A stretch of DNA of 64,000 nt from Alicyclobacillus sp. SO9 (GTDB taxonomy: Bacteria > Bacillota > Bacilli > Alicyclobacillales > Alicyclobacillaceae), in the NCBI RefSeq assembly GCF_016406125.1, contig NZ_CP066339.1, positions 1,612,001 through 1,676,000 of the forward strand. Reading direction: 5' to 3'. The notes beneath the pieces are model-generated. The model saw nothing but the letters and a program-made list of their open reading frames with translations, was not told the origin of the DNA and made no database searches. Positions 9,559-18,163 of this stretch are shown piece by piece (position 1 is the stretch's first letter; each line of letters begins with the position of its first letter). A program made the position numbers and the translations under genes.

Positions 9559-11715
9559 ATGACCCATTCCTCAGAATCCAACGACCTTTCAACACTGTCG
9601 CGGCAGTTGCTGAAAGGTCTCAACCCGGAACAGCGCATGGCTGTTGAAACGACGGGCGGACCAGTTCTTGTTGTGGCCGGCGCAGGAAGCGGGAAAACCA
9701 GCGTACTGACCCGTCGCATTGCATACCTCATTGATGTAGAGAACACTCCAGTGCACCACATTCTGGCGATTACATTTACAAATAAGGCAGCAAAGGAAAT
9801 GCAGTCTCGAATTCGCGCACTCATCGGCCAGCGAGCTGAGAACTTGTGGATGGGGACCTTCCACAGCATCTGCGTTCGCATCCTTCGAAGAGAAGCTGAA
9901 AAACTCGGGTATACTCCTTCCTTCAGCATTGTGTCCGGAGATGACCAACAAGCACTGGTACAGCAGTCCATGCTTGACGCCAATTACGATTTAAAGAAGT
10001 TTGACTCACGGGCCGTACAGGCTCAAATCTCAAAGTGGAAGAATAGTTTGTCATCTCCAAAACAAGTGGTGCGAGGCAAAGTATCTTCGCAGGCTGAAGC
10101 AGTGGCGCGAGACGTCTACGATATCTATCAGTCACGGCTGTTTGGGGCAAACGCGATGGATTTTGACGACTTGATTGGAAATACGGTGGCGCTTCTAAAA
10201 AAAGATGGCGAAGTACTTGAGAAATACCAGGAAAAGTTTCGGTATTTACATGTAGACGAATACCAGGACACCAATCATGCACAGTATCAACTTGTTCGGG
10301 TGCTGGCTGAGAAGCACCGCAATATCTGCGTTGTCGGAGATTCGGACCAAGCTATTTATGCTTGGCGAGGTGCGGATATCAGCAACATTCTTAATTTCGA
10401 AAGTGACTATCCCGATGCCAGCGTTATCGTATTGGAGAGAAATTACAGATCGACACAAAACATCCTGGAGACAGCCAACCACGTGATTCGAAACAATCGC
10501 CGCAGAAAAGACAAAAGGCTGCAATCGACACGGGGTGAGGGAGTACCCGTACGCGTCTGCGGACTGACAGAGGGAGAAGACGAGGCCAAGTATGTCGTGG
10601 ACCAAATTCAAGCTTATGTGAAGGACGGAGGTAAATACGGCGATTGCGCCGTCCTGTACAGAGCGAACGCACAATCACGAGTTCTCGAAGAAGCTTTCAT
10701 GGGAGAAGCTGTGCCCTATACGATTGTCGGCGGATGGACTTTCTACGACAGACGAGAGATTAAAGACATTCTGGCATATTTACGGGTACTGACGAATCCA
10801 AAAGACGAAATTTCTTTGCTTCGGATCATTAACACTCCTAAGCGCGGTCTCGGCTCGCAGACAGTAGACAAGCTGTTGAATTATGCGCATACAGAAGACA
10901 TGACTCTGCTGGAGGCGCTCAATTCGGGGCGGGAAGCCGGGCTGTCGGAAAAGGCGGCTGAAGCCGCCAAGCAGCTGCATGATATTTTTCAAGAACTTGT
11001 CATGTGGATGGAAGGAATGCCTGTATCTGAATATGTCGCTGAAGTGCTTCACGCAACGCGGTACAGGGGAATATACGAAAACAGCAATAAGGAAGAAGAC
11101 AAACAGCGGCTCGAGAACATTGAAGAGCTATTTACTGTCACCAAGAGGTTTGATGAACGGCGTCAGGGAACGGTAATGGAATTCCTCGCGGAAGTGTCAC
11201 TCCTCAGTGACGTGGATAAGGAAAAGGGACAGACCGACGAATCAGTTCGGATGATGACCCTTCACTCCAGCAAAGGACTGGAATTCCCGGTGGTCTTTCT
11301 TATCGGACTTGAAGAAACACTGTTTCCTCATTCGAGATCGATGGATGACGAAGCTGGAATTGAAGAAGAGAGGAACCTCTGCTACGTGGGTATCACCCGC
11401 GCGCAGAATGCCCTGCACTTGACGTACTGCTCGGAACGGACCTTGTATGGTCAAAGCAGCTTTCGGCAACCGTCTCGCTTTCTCGCGGAGTTGCCCGAGC
11501 ACACGATACAGCGGGTGAGTTTACTGAACGAGGACATTTACGACTGGAAACCTGGCGATCACGTTCGGCATTTCCAACATGGAGAAGGCGTGGTCCTTGA
11601 GATCCGAGAGAAACCGATTGGTCAAAGCGAGGAGACAGAAACAGTCATGCAAGTCATGTTTCATCCTTCTGTTGGACTCAAGGAATTTCCTAAGCGCTAC
11701 GCAAAGCCTGTATGA
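9559..11715 (+). CDS. pcrA: ATP-dependent DNA helicase PcrA
   Basis: A 718-aa UvrD/Rep-type SF1A 3'-5' helicase. Motif I is GAGSGKT at 41-47, then TFTNKAAKEM (Ia), DEYQDTN (II), VVGDSDQAIYAWRGAD (III), ERNYRST (IV), LHSSKGLEFPVVFLIGLEE (V) and EERNLCYVGITRA (VI). The C-terminus KPGDHVRHFQHGEGVV is the Tudor-like RNA-polymerase-binding tail of PcrA. Length matches Bacillus PcrA. The ATG at 9559 follows AAGGTGG; the open frame extends upstream into the ligase gene but without support. It acts in repair and in clearing replication/transcription conflicts. No ligA partner follows, unlike in Bacillus subtilis. Confidence 0.92.
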   Translation: MTHSSESNDLSTLSRQLLKGLNPEQRMAVETTGGPVLVVAGAGSGKTSVLTRRIAYLIDVENTPVHHILAITFTNKAAKEMQSRIRALIGQRAENLWMGTFHSICVRILRREAEKLGYTPSFSIVSGDDQQALVQQSMLDANYDLKKFDSRAVQAQISKWKNSLSSPKQVVRGKVSSQAEAVARDVYDIYQSRLFGANAMDFDDLIGNTVALLKKDGEVLEKYQEKFRYLHVDEYQDTNHAQYQLVRVLAEKHRNICVVGDSDQAIYAWRGADISNILNFESDYPDASVIVLERNYRSTQNILETANHVIRNNRRRKDKRLQSTRGEGVPVRVCGLTEGEDEAKYVVDQIQAYVKDGGKYGDCAVLYRANAQSRVLEEAFMGEAVPYTIVGGWTFYDRREIKDILAYLRVLTNPKDEISLLRIINTPKRGLGSQTVDKLLNYAHTEDMTLLEALNSGREAGLSEKAAEAAKQLHDIFQELVMWMEGMPVSEYVAEVLHATRYRGIYENSNKEEDKQRLENIEELFTVTKRFDERRQGTVMEFLAEVSLLSDVDKEKGQTDESVRMMTLHSSKGLEFPVVFLIGLEETLFPHSRSMDDEAGIEEERNLCYVGITRAQNALHLTYCSERTLYGQSSFRQPSRFLAELPEHTIQRVSLLNEDIYDWKPGDHVRHFQHGEGVVLEIREKPIGQSEETETVMQVMFHPSVGLKEFPKRYAKPV

Positions 11716-11971
11716 TCCCCATTTGCAACGAGGCAGGATGGATTAGACTCGGGTGCTGTTGCTGTTCCGCTTTGCTGTGCACGACGCCTGCAGCGTCTGC
11801 CAAGGGAATTTGTATGAGAGAACTTATTGCGTCATACTTTTAGAGTAGATGGTTTATTGCTACAATGGACAGCAGCCAACTTATTTCTCTGCTTGCTTCG
11901 ATGTGGTCTCTGTACACAACACAGAGTAAAGCACTGGAGTCGGGCGGACCGTCTGTCTGGAGGAAAAGACA

Positions 11972-12490
11972 TTGAAATCTTGGATCATACTAGGGATTGT
12001 GACAGTAGTACTGATTGCTGCGTACATCGTTGTGTTCATTTGGGCTCGCAGGCGCCAGCGGACCTTTGACCAGCAGTACAATGCAGCGAAGGAACGCCAT
12101 GATATTTTTGTGCTTAATAAAAAGATGGTTCGTGAACGCCCAAAAACGGGAATGTTACGGTACATGAAAGTAAAGACCTATCAAGTGATTGGTCGTGTCA
12201 ACCTCTCACAAACCGTAAAGGGCATCCAAATGAGCCGCATGCAAACCGTTACCTTTCAGACGTCAAAGGAGCAGTATCAGAAGATAGAACCCAACCACAA
12301 ATACAAGGTTGAGATAGCGGGCAACTATATTGGAAATGTCTACGCACCCCCTGTGCAGAAAAAGAAGACAGCGAAAAAAGATGCTGCTAAGGGGAGTGCA
12401 GGTAAGAAGGATGCCCAAAAAGGGAAGGTTGCCAAAGGCGGCAGAGGCAGCAAGCAGGATAAGAGTAAAAAATCCAGAGCGTCCAAGTGA
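11972..12490 (+). CDS. Single-pass membrane protein with lysine-rich tail
   Basis: A 172-aa protein: one N-terminal membrane helix (about 4-24), a soluble region (25-125) and a tail from about 128 that is mostly Lys, Ala, Gly and Ser, likely to bind nucleic acid or anionic lipid (inference). TTG start after TGGAGGAAAAG. I do not recognise the central region. It sits 100 bp before a GNAT gene whose product also begins with a basic, Lys/Arg-rich extension. Confidence 0.65.
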   Translation: MKSWIILGIVTVVLIAAYIVVFIWARRRQRTFDQQYNAAKERHDIFVLNKKMVRERPKTGMLRYMKVKTYQVIGRVNLSQTVKGIQMSRMQTVTFQTSKEQYQKIEPNHKYKVEIAGNYIGNVYAPPVQKKKTAKKDAAKGSAGKKDAQKGKVAKGGRGSKQDKSKKSRASK

Positions 12491-12594
12491 CCTGTCGGTC
12501 AGTGAATAAGATGAATGAATGACATTCGCCCGAACACTCGCATAGGCTGTGTAAGAACATGCAATTTGTGCGGGAATAGAGGAGGCGTGTCAGC

Positions 12595-13176
12595 ATGCAT
12601 CAAAAAAGTTCACTTCGACCAAGAACGCGCAGAGCGGGAACAAAGCCCCCGCGCGGAAAGAGCAAGGCCAAAGCAACGAAGACCAAAAAGCCAGAACTAC
12701 AGTTCCGTCCTCGTGTCGTGGAGGATGACACTTACATTTTGCAGTTAACGGAAGAGCAACTTGGTCAGATTCACCAACAGACTTTTGGGGAACCGTTCCC
12801 AAGAGAACAATTTATGTCGTTTATTCAGTCAGGAGCCCCTGTCACGGTTTTCGAATCTGATGGAAAACGGATTGGATATTACTCGTATTTGGTTGGACCT
12901 GACCAGAAAATGCATATCAGTTCCTTGGTCATTGACAAAGCATTTCAGTCCAAGGGTGTGGGAACTGCAGTAATGAAGCACTTGGAGCAAGAGGCAGTAC
13001 AGAGAGGCGTGCAAACGATGGAAGTGTTTGTGCAAGCGGCAAATGAGCGTAGTGTGCAGTTTACAAAAAGCCTGGGCTTTCTCGAGGCATTCCGTGTTCC
13101 GCCGAATACCATAGCATTTCAAAAGCAAGTGCAGGTGCAAGTGGCCAAGAGCACAGGATACAGGTACAAGGCATAA
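12595..13176 (+). CDS. GNAT family N-acetyltransferase
   Basis: A 193-aa acetyltransferase. The N-terminal 35 residues are very basic and probably disordered. The GNAT core follows: MHISSLVIDKAFQSKGVGTA carries the acetyl-CoA pyrophosphate loop (QSKGVG, of the Q/RxxGxG/A type) and FVQAANERSVQFTKSLGF the C-terminal motif. The substrate is unknown. A near-perfect AGGAGG lies 10 nt before the ATG. Confidence 0.85.
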   Translation: MHQKSSLRPRTRRAGTKPPRGKSKAKATKTKKPELQFRPRVVEDDTYILQLTEEQLGQIHQQTFGEPFPREQFMSFIQSGAPVTVFESDGKRIGYYSYLVGPDQKMHISSLVIDKAFQSKGVGTAVMKHLEQEAVQRGVQTMEVFVQAANERSVQFTKSLGFLEAFRVPPNTIAFQKQVQVQVAKSTGYRYKA

Positions 13177-13297
13177 AAATTCTTTTGGCAAATGAAGATA
13201 GTCATTTACGGAGCTGAGGTGCGGGTACGAGCCGCACCGTTTTGCTGTACAATGATAGGACAGGCAAAAGCTGAAACTCGGAAACAGGTGACGAGAT

Positions 13298-13825
13298 GTG
13301 GAGAGCATTGATGTGGTTGACTTAAAACGATGTGCTTGGGCAAATGATGCCCAGTTGATTGAGTATCACGACACGGAATGGGGCGTGGCGCCTGCTTCTG
13401 ATGCAGAGTGGCTGGAAAAAGTAGTTTTAGAAACATTTCAGGCCGGATTAAGTTGGAAGACCATTCTGCATAAGCGGGACAATTTTCGACTTGCTTTTCA
13501 TGAGTTTAGTCCCCGAAGCGTTGCTGCAATGACCGGTACGGATATTGTGAATTTAATGCAGAATGCAGGTATTATACGGCATCGTAAAAAAATTGAAGCT
13601 GCAGTAGCCAATGCTCAAATTGCACTTCAATTAAGCGAACAACACGGCTCACTGTCTCGGTTCTTTGAACTGTTACAAAGGAAGCCCGCTGAGGAAATAC
13701 GTGCGAGTTTGCAGTCAACCTTTCGGTTTACAGGTCCAACCACAGCCGAGAGCATCGCGTTTGCTACAGGCCTGCTGCCTGCGCCCCATGAACCAGGCTG
13801 TTGGAAGTCTGAACCAGACTGTTAA
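13298..13825 (+). CDS. tag: DNA-3-methyladenine glycosylase I
   Basis: A 175-aa helix-hairpin-helix glycosylase that excises 3-methyladenine from alkylated DNA. RCAWAND, YHDTEWGV, the AGLSWKTIL segment and FRFTGPTTAESIAFATGLL match the Tag family. The zinc ligands are visible: the early Cys, the His of YHDTEW, and HEPGC near the C-terminus. GTG start with AGGTGA seven bases upstream; a later in-frame GTG at 13313 is possible. A bidirectional hairpin follows. Confidence 0.9.
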   Translation: MESIDVVDLKRCAWANDAQLIEYHDTEWGVAPASDAEWLEKVVLETFQAGLSWKTILHKRDNFRLAFHEFSPRSVAAMTGTDIVNLMQNAGIIRHRKKIEAAVANAQIALQLSEQHGSLSRFFELLQRKPAEEIRASLQSTFRFTGPTTAESIAFATGLLPAPHEPGCWKSEPDC

Positions 13826-13836
13826 AGTGAAAGATA

Positions 13837-13865
13837 ACAGGTGTGCGGCATCTGCGCACACCTGT
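13837..13865. terminator. Bidirectional terminator between tag and DUF378 gene
   Basis: ACAGGTGTGCG and CGCACACCTGT are perfect 11-bp arms with a short loop, followed on the plus strand by TTGCTGCC. Genes converge here. Confidence 0.7.
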
Positions 13866-13892
13866 TTGCTGCCTCTGCTGTTGTAATGTGTC

Positions 13893-14093
13893 TTACCTGG
13901 CTTCCCGCCTGTAATCAGTAAAGAGCATGGAAATAGAATAAAGACCAGCGATTCCGACAATCACGTACACAATCCGGCTGATAGGTGCTGCTGTGCCGCC
14001 AAAGATGGCAGCGACCAAGTCATAGCGGAACAGTCCCACTAAAAGCCAGTTCAGTGCACCAATTATCATGATGGTTAGTGCAGTTTTATTCAA
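13893..14093 (-). CDS. DUF378 family small membrane protein (YuzA-like)
   Basis: A 66-aa protein with two membrane helices and the DUF378 pattern IIGALNWLLVGLF...DLVAAIFG followed by IVYVIVGIAGLYSI. Function is unknown. TTG start preceded by GGGGGGA. It is the next gene downstream of the interrupted gene at 14129-14653 and may be co-transcribed with it. Confidence 0.8.
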   Translation of the reverse strand: MNKTALTIMIIGALNWLLVGLFRYDLVAAIFGGTAAPISRIVYVIVGIAGLYSISMLFTDYRREAR

Positions 14094-14128
14094 CTCACAT
14101 CCCCCCTGCTGGGAGTATGCTCTATTTC

Positions 14129-14653
14129 TCAGGAGTTATGCGGCTCACTGTGATTTTGGCGTTGGCTGCTTTGACTGGATTGGTTTAATTCCTGTGCGGG
14201 ACTCACCTGCTTTTGAAAGTTCGGTCGATTTGGTTGACCTGGAGTGGCCAGACCGTCCGCATCAGAGTGAGTCTCCAGTTTGTCAAACAGATTGACAAGC
14301 TTTTCGTCCAGGTTTTTCTGCATTTCCGTCAGTTGCGTATGGATGGATTCAAGGCGGTTTAGCTTTTTCCTTGTTTCGCGCAGTTCGTGGAGCACGGAAC
14401 GGTAGCTTTGTTGAGAATACTGACTTGACGGTCTGACCGGTTTGCTCCCGGAGCTGTGCCCCTGGGTTCCGTGCTTCTGATGTGCAGAACGTTTATGTCC
14501 TTTCGTCTTCACACTGCGCACTGCAGCTGACGGTCCTGTCAATCGTCCTCCTGTAGAATTTTGTTTTGCTGCACCTGCAGGACCCGACGCTGTCGCATTG
14601 TCTTCCTGACGAAGTCTGATCTCCTGTTGTAATCTGGCATCGCTGTATGCTTT
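14129..14653 (-). pseudogene. 3' part of a gene interrupted by the 14.35-kb element
   Basis: The frame runs from the recombination core at 14645-14653 to a stop at 14129 (174 codons). A weak internal TTG at 14542 with AGGAGG four bases away might allow some translation. The sequence is hydrophilic: a charged helix (SDARLQQEIRLRQEDN), a Gly/Ala/Ser linker, a basic His/Lys/Ser stretch, a coiled coil (about RSVLHELRETRKKLNRLESI onward) and a Gln/Ser/Asn-rich tail. Its missing first 14 residues are found at 28995-29048 on the same strand, beyond the element. Joining at the shared core restores one frame of about 188 aa. I do not recognise the protein; a spore-coat-like or regulatory role would be a guess. 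Confidence 0.8.
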
Positions 14654-14660
14654 AGCTTAC
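14645..14660. other. Left attachment site of the 14.35-kb element
   Basis: GTATGCTTT at 14645-14653 is repeated exactly at 28998-29006 in the same orientation. On the element side the core is continued by AGCTTAC. The circle joint would read GTAAGCTAAAGCATAC (minus strand), an imperfect dyad GTAaGCT-aa-AGCaTAC with outer TTTG/CAAA, as expected for a serine recombinase attP. Confidence 0.75.
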
Positions 14661-14680
14661 ATATGCAAATGGCCACAGAC

Positions 14681-16078
14681 TCATGCAAAAGCAATGGATA
14701 CCTGTGTGACAGAGTAAACGGTAATGGACCGCACCAATAGGTTCACAACTTGCTTTTTTTCGTGCATATTTGCTTCTTGCCAAATTCGAGAGAAGCTCTT
14801 CAATAACTTCAGTTCCACTTCGCTATAGTCGATTTCCTTGGCTACTGGTTCACGCTGAGCACGGAGTTCCAATTCTTGTTCCTGAAGAGCATCCAGGCGT
14901 TCTCTCATTTCTACGGCCTCAATGAGTCCTTCTTCAAAGGCGTCTTTCCACCGACTTCGCCTACGTTCGATTTCTTCTAGCTTTGAATCCATGGATTGTT
15001 TGAGGTTTTTCAATTCCATCCTTTTTGGTTTATCTATATTATCTTGTTCTTCGTAAATATTTTGAATTTCTTTACGTATCATGGCATTGAGTATGAATTC
15101 TCGTATATATGGGAGATCACAGGTTCTCGATGAGTTTCGTTCTGAGCACATATAGTAACGTCTTCCTGTTTTATGGCCCTTGGCCTTCCCGATCATCGGT
15201 GCGCCACACCGACCACATCTAAGGACACCAGTCAGCGGATAACTTCCTGTGCCAGATCTCGACGGGCTCGACTTTTTCTTCTGTCGCAGCTTTTGAATAT
15301 GCTTCCACGTGGCCTTATCGATGAGTGGTTGATGGTCTCCAGGCTCAATAATTGTTTCTCCTTTACTGCGACTCCCGAACCCATATCTTACATAACCAGC
15401 GTACACATCATTATCTAGTAAATATCTCAATGTATTTTGTGACCATCGACCACTTATGGGGGTCAATTTCGGATCGGTTGTATCATTCAACCACCTCAAG
15501 AGACGCATTGTTCCCCATCCCTGAAGATACTTTGCAAAAATATCCTGTACCAATTGAGCTGCCGGTCCGTCTGGCACCAATTCCCCCCCCTCATATCTAT
15601 AGCCAAAAGGAGCGTGTGCGCCCGTACGCTTCCCTTGTTGAATTTTCTCTACTTGTCCCATTCGCACACGTTCCCCAAGGTTTTCACGCTCCCACTGAGC
15701 CAATGCGGCAACAATAGTGATGAATAAACGTCCCATTGCCGATGTGGTATCAAATACCTCTGTCGCACTTTTGAAAGAGACATTGTGCTTCTCAAGCTCC
15801 TGAATGAAATTGTGAAGGTCTACGACGTTTCTTGTAAGCCTGTCTAGTCTGTAGACCAATACAATGTCTAAATGATGCTCCTGTATGTGCGCCATCATTC
15901 GTTGTAGTCCAGGTCGCTGAAGATTTTTAGCGCTTTCCCCTTCGTCAGTGTAGATGTCGTATATCTCCCAAGCCTGTGATTCACAATAGGCACGTAGACG
16001 ACTTAACTGAGCATCAAGTGAAAATCCTTCTTCAGCCTGTATGTCTGTTGATACACGCGTATAGAGTGCGGCTTTCAT
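14681..16078 (-). CDS. Large serine recombinase (site-specific integrase)
   Basis: A 465-aa recombinase. N-terminal resolvase domain with YTRVST and catalytic Ser10, GESAKNLQRPGLQRM and LVYRLDRLTRNVVDL; recombinase domain from about 150 (PFGYRYEGGELV); zinc beta-ribbon with CGRCGAPM and MCSERN..RTC; then a coiled coil (about 335-420). The ATG at 16078 lies eight bases after AGGAGG; an in-frame TTG two codons earlier is too close to that site. The 3' end is 28 bp from the left att core, the usual position for an integrase. It should catalyse integration and, with a directionality factor, excision of this element. Confidence 0.93.
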   Translation of the reverse strand: MKAALYTRVSTDIQAEEGFSLDAQLSRLRAYCESQAWEIYDIYTDEGESAKNLQRPGLQRMMAHIQEHHLDIVLVYRLDRLTRNVVDLHNFIQELEKHNVSFKSATEVFDTTSAMGRLFITIVAALAQWERENLGERVRMGQVEKIQQGKRTGAHAPFGYRYEGGELVPDGPAAQLVQDIFAKYLQGWGTMRLLRWLNDTTDPKLTPISGRWSQNTLRYLLDNDVYAGYVRYGFGSRSKGETIIEPGDHQPLIDKATWKHIQKLRQKKKSSPSRSGTGSYPLTGVLRCGRCGAPMIGKAKGHKTGRRYYMCSERNSSRTCDLPYIREFILNAMIRKEIQNIYEEQDNIDKPKRMELKNLKQSMDSKLEEIERRRSRWKDAFEEGLIEAVEMRERLDALQEQELELRAQREPVAKEIDYSEVELKLLKSFSRIWQEANMHEKKQVVNLLVRSITVYSVTQVSIAFA

Positions 16079-16375
16079 CTTCAATGCCTCCTATACCGCC
16101 AAAGTGTTCCTGATAGTCTTAAAGGGAAGCCAGATTGATGCTGTACATGATTTTGTGTTATGACACTAAAAAAGGGTATGAGATAGAGCTGGTATAAGCA
16201 ATCTTTGCCGAAGAATGCATTCTTCAGAGATAGATACTTGAACTCGAGAACCCCTGCTGATAAATGCGTTGGACGAAAATTCTGCGTGTTGGGCAAGGTT
16301 CGTGCATACGGTTCATGCACCAGCGCATGAATAAAGTCGGCGGATTCGTCCACGGGAAGCGCTTATGGGCCAGTC
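16079..16375. other. Leader region between small ORF and recombinase
   Basis: 297 bp without a convincing gene. A 90-codon frame overlaps the recombinase start by a few bases but lacks protein-like composition. The recombinase promoter presumably lies here; I see no clear consensus. Confidence 0.3.
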
Positions 16376-16585
16376 TCAGACTGTCTCATCAGGCTGATTG
16401 CATGGCCTAATTCTTCTTAAGTGTTGCTCCGCCTCCTGCTCGTTTTTGAGCAGGGCGCGCGCGGCTTCTACGCTCCCCATTGTTTTAACCAATTCGATTG
16501 CTTGCCGGCGCGCTATGCTCTGGACCACATTCATGAATGCACTTCGCGCTTCCTCGCTCGGTTTATTAAGTACTTTGACCTCCAA
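16376..16585 (-). CDS. Small protein upstream of the recombinase (candidate directionality factor)
   Basis: A 69-aa hydrophilic, helix-rich protein beginning MEVKVLNKPSEEAR. A TTG start at 16585 is set by AGGGGGTGA five bases upstream, better than the GTG at 16594 that overlaps the site. It lies upstream of the recombinase on the same strand. The skin element at 50.6 kb has a comparably placed small ORF that also opens with a Val/Met-Lys beta strand and then a helix containing R..F. I do not recognise a family; a recombination directionality factor role is inference. Confidence 0.6.
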   Translation of the reverse strand: MEVKVLNKPSEEARSAFMNVVQSIARRQAIELVKTMGSVEAARALLKNEQEAEQHLRRIRPCNQPDETV

Positions 16586-16841
16586 TTCCGTCACCCCCTG
16601 TGTATTCTATGAACTCATGGCTTGGTCAGTTGTCATTGCCACAGGATTTCTTGTTTTATTAGGAAATCTCTGCTTGCGTAGATTTTGTCTCTGTAATGGA
16701 TGACATCATTCATGGGCTCTATTAAATAAAGTGTCGCTATCGGTCGATATGAGAAATATTGTCTTGACCTATTCAAAATAATATGTTAATTTCACATTAG
16801 TTAGTTATGAGACCAAACCAACATGTTTGAGGGGATATTTA

Positions 16842-18032
16842 TTGGAACTCATTAAAGAGACGTTATCCGATTTGAGACATAAGAACAGACTGCGAATCCT
16901 TGAAATTATTAAACGATCTGAGCCAACATCTAGAGCTTACATAGCAAAATTACTTAATATGAGTCGTTCTAATGTTTCTGAAATCGTGCAGATACTTATC
17001 GAAGAGGGACTAATTACTGAAGAAGGCGTCGGTGATTCGACTTCTCAAGGGGGACGCAGACCTACCCAACTAAAGTTTGCTCCGAATTCCAAATATGCCC
17101 TGGGCATCGACATTGGAGGGAGCAAAACCATTGCAGTTGTCACCAATTTAAGAGGAGAGTGCATAGCGAGAACGAAATTCGCCTCACACCCGGCCGGAGA
17201 CGGGTCAGCACTTCAACATATTCGGGAAACCGTTGCAAAGTTTCTCGATGAATCCGAGATTTCTGTCGACAAAATCGTTGCTACGGGCGTTGGTATCCCT
17301 ACAATTGCCAACTATGAGACTGGAGACGTGAAATTTGCCCCAGGGCTTTCCGAGGGCGATGTCAACATTCGAAATCTATTTTTAACTGAGTTGCCTGAGC
17401 CAGTTTACGTTGACAATGATGTCAATATGGCTGTGATTGGAGAAAGATGGATTGGTAACGCGACGGGCTGCAAGGATGTAGCGTTTGTGGCAGTTGGTAC
17501 AGGCGTTGGAGCTGGACTGATTGTTAACGGTAAAGTACTTCGAGGAATGTCTGGGATGGCTGGCGAGATTGGCTACTTCCACATGGACCCATTTGTTGAC
17601 AAGCCGGATACGCAGTTAGCTACATATGGAGTCTTGGAGTCGACGGCTTCTGGTCGGGCAATTGAGCAACAGATACAGTACTATAAGCCAAAATTTCCAG
17701 ATTCAAAATTGGAGGATGGAATGGGCATGGCGGAGATTTTCGAACAAGCTAGGGACAACGATCCCCTTTCATTGTATTTGATAGACAAAATGACGAAGTC
17801 TATTGCCTTCTCCATATCGCATTTAGTTTTGATTTTAAATCCCGAACGAGTGTTGTTGGGCGGAGGAGTTGCTCAGGTCGGCGAGAGTTTTGTTGGTCCC
17901 ATTCGTGACAGGGTTCAATCTCTCGTTCCAATGAAGATTGCAGTTGAAAGGGGCCAACTAGGAGAGGATGCCGCTGCGTACGGCGCCGCCGCTATGGCTT
18001 TACTGGAAACGGAAAATTTAGTCCTCGACTAA
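16842..18032 (+). CDS. ROK family transcriptional regulator
   Basis: A 396-aa NagC/XylR-type regulator. The N-terminal winged helix (about 12-65, RAYIAKLLNMSRSNVSEIVQ) is followed by a ROK sugar-kinase-like domain with the ATP loop GIDIGGSKT at 88-96, GVGIPTIANYETG, VYVDNDVNMAVIGE, and GTGVGAGLIVNGKVLRGMSG. The usual ROK cysteine cluster (CxCGxxGC) is absent. The start is the TTG at 16842 after GAGGGGATA. It heads the catabolic cluster in the same direction and most likely represses it until a sugar inducer binds (inference from family). Confidence 0.9.
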   Translation: MELIKETLSDLRHKNRLRILEIIKRSEPTSRAYIAKLLNMSRSNVSEIVQILIEEGLITEEGVGDSTSQGGRRPTQLKFAPNSKYALGIDIGGSKTIAVVTNLRGECIARTKFASHPAGDGSALQHIRETVAKFLDESEISVDKIVATGVGIPTIANYETGDVKFAPGLSEGDVNIRNLFLTELPEPVYVDNDVNMAVIGERWIGNATGCKDVAFVAVGTGVGAGLIVNGKVLRGMSGMAGEIGYFHMDPFVDKPDTQLATYGVLESTASGRAIEQQIQYYKPKFPDSKLEDGMGMAEIFEQARDNDPLSLYLIDKMTKSIAFSISHLVLILNPERVLLGGGVAQVGESFVGPIRDRVQSLVPMKIAVERGQLGEDAAAYGAAAMALLETENLVLD

Positions 18033-18163
18033 CTCGACATTGGCCATTTCATGTTACTGAGCTTGAGTGAGTCTTAAGGAGGTGGTTGGAAAACGTGTCT
18101 ATTGTGTTAGTTCGCAACTGCAACCTAGAACGAGCTAAAAAATATCAAACAGGGGGCATTCTA

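Noticed and set aside
14129-14542. Complete 137-aa gene starting at TTG 14542
   Set aside because: The frame stays open and protein-like upstream to the recombination core, and the missing start is found beyond the element. The internal TTG is also too close to its ribosome site.
16081-16353. 90-codon ORF ahead of the recombinase
   Set aside because: No ribosome site or protein-like pattern; only a chance overlap with the recombinase start.
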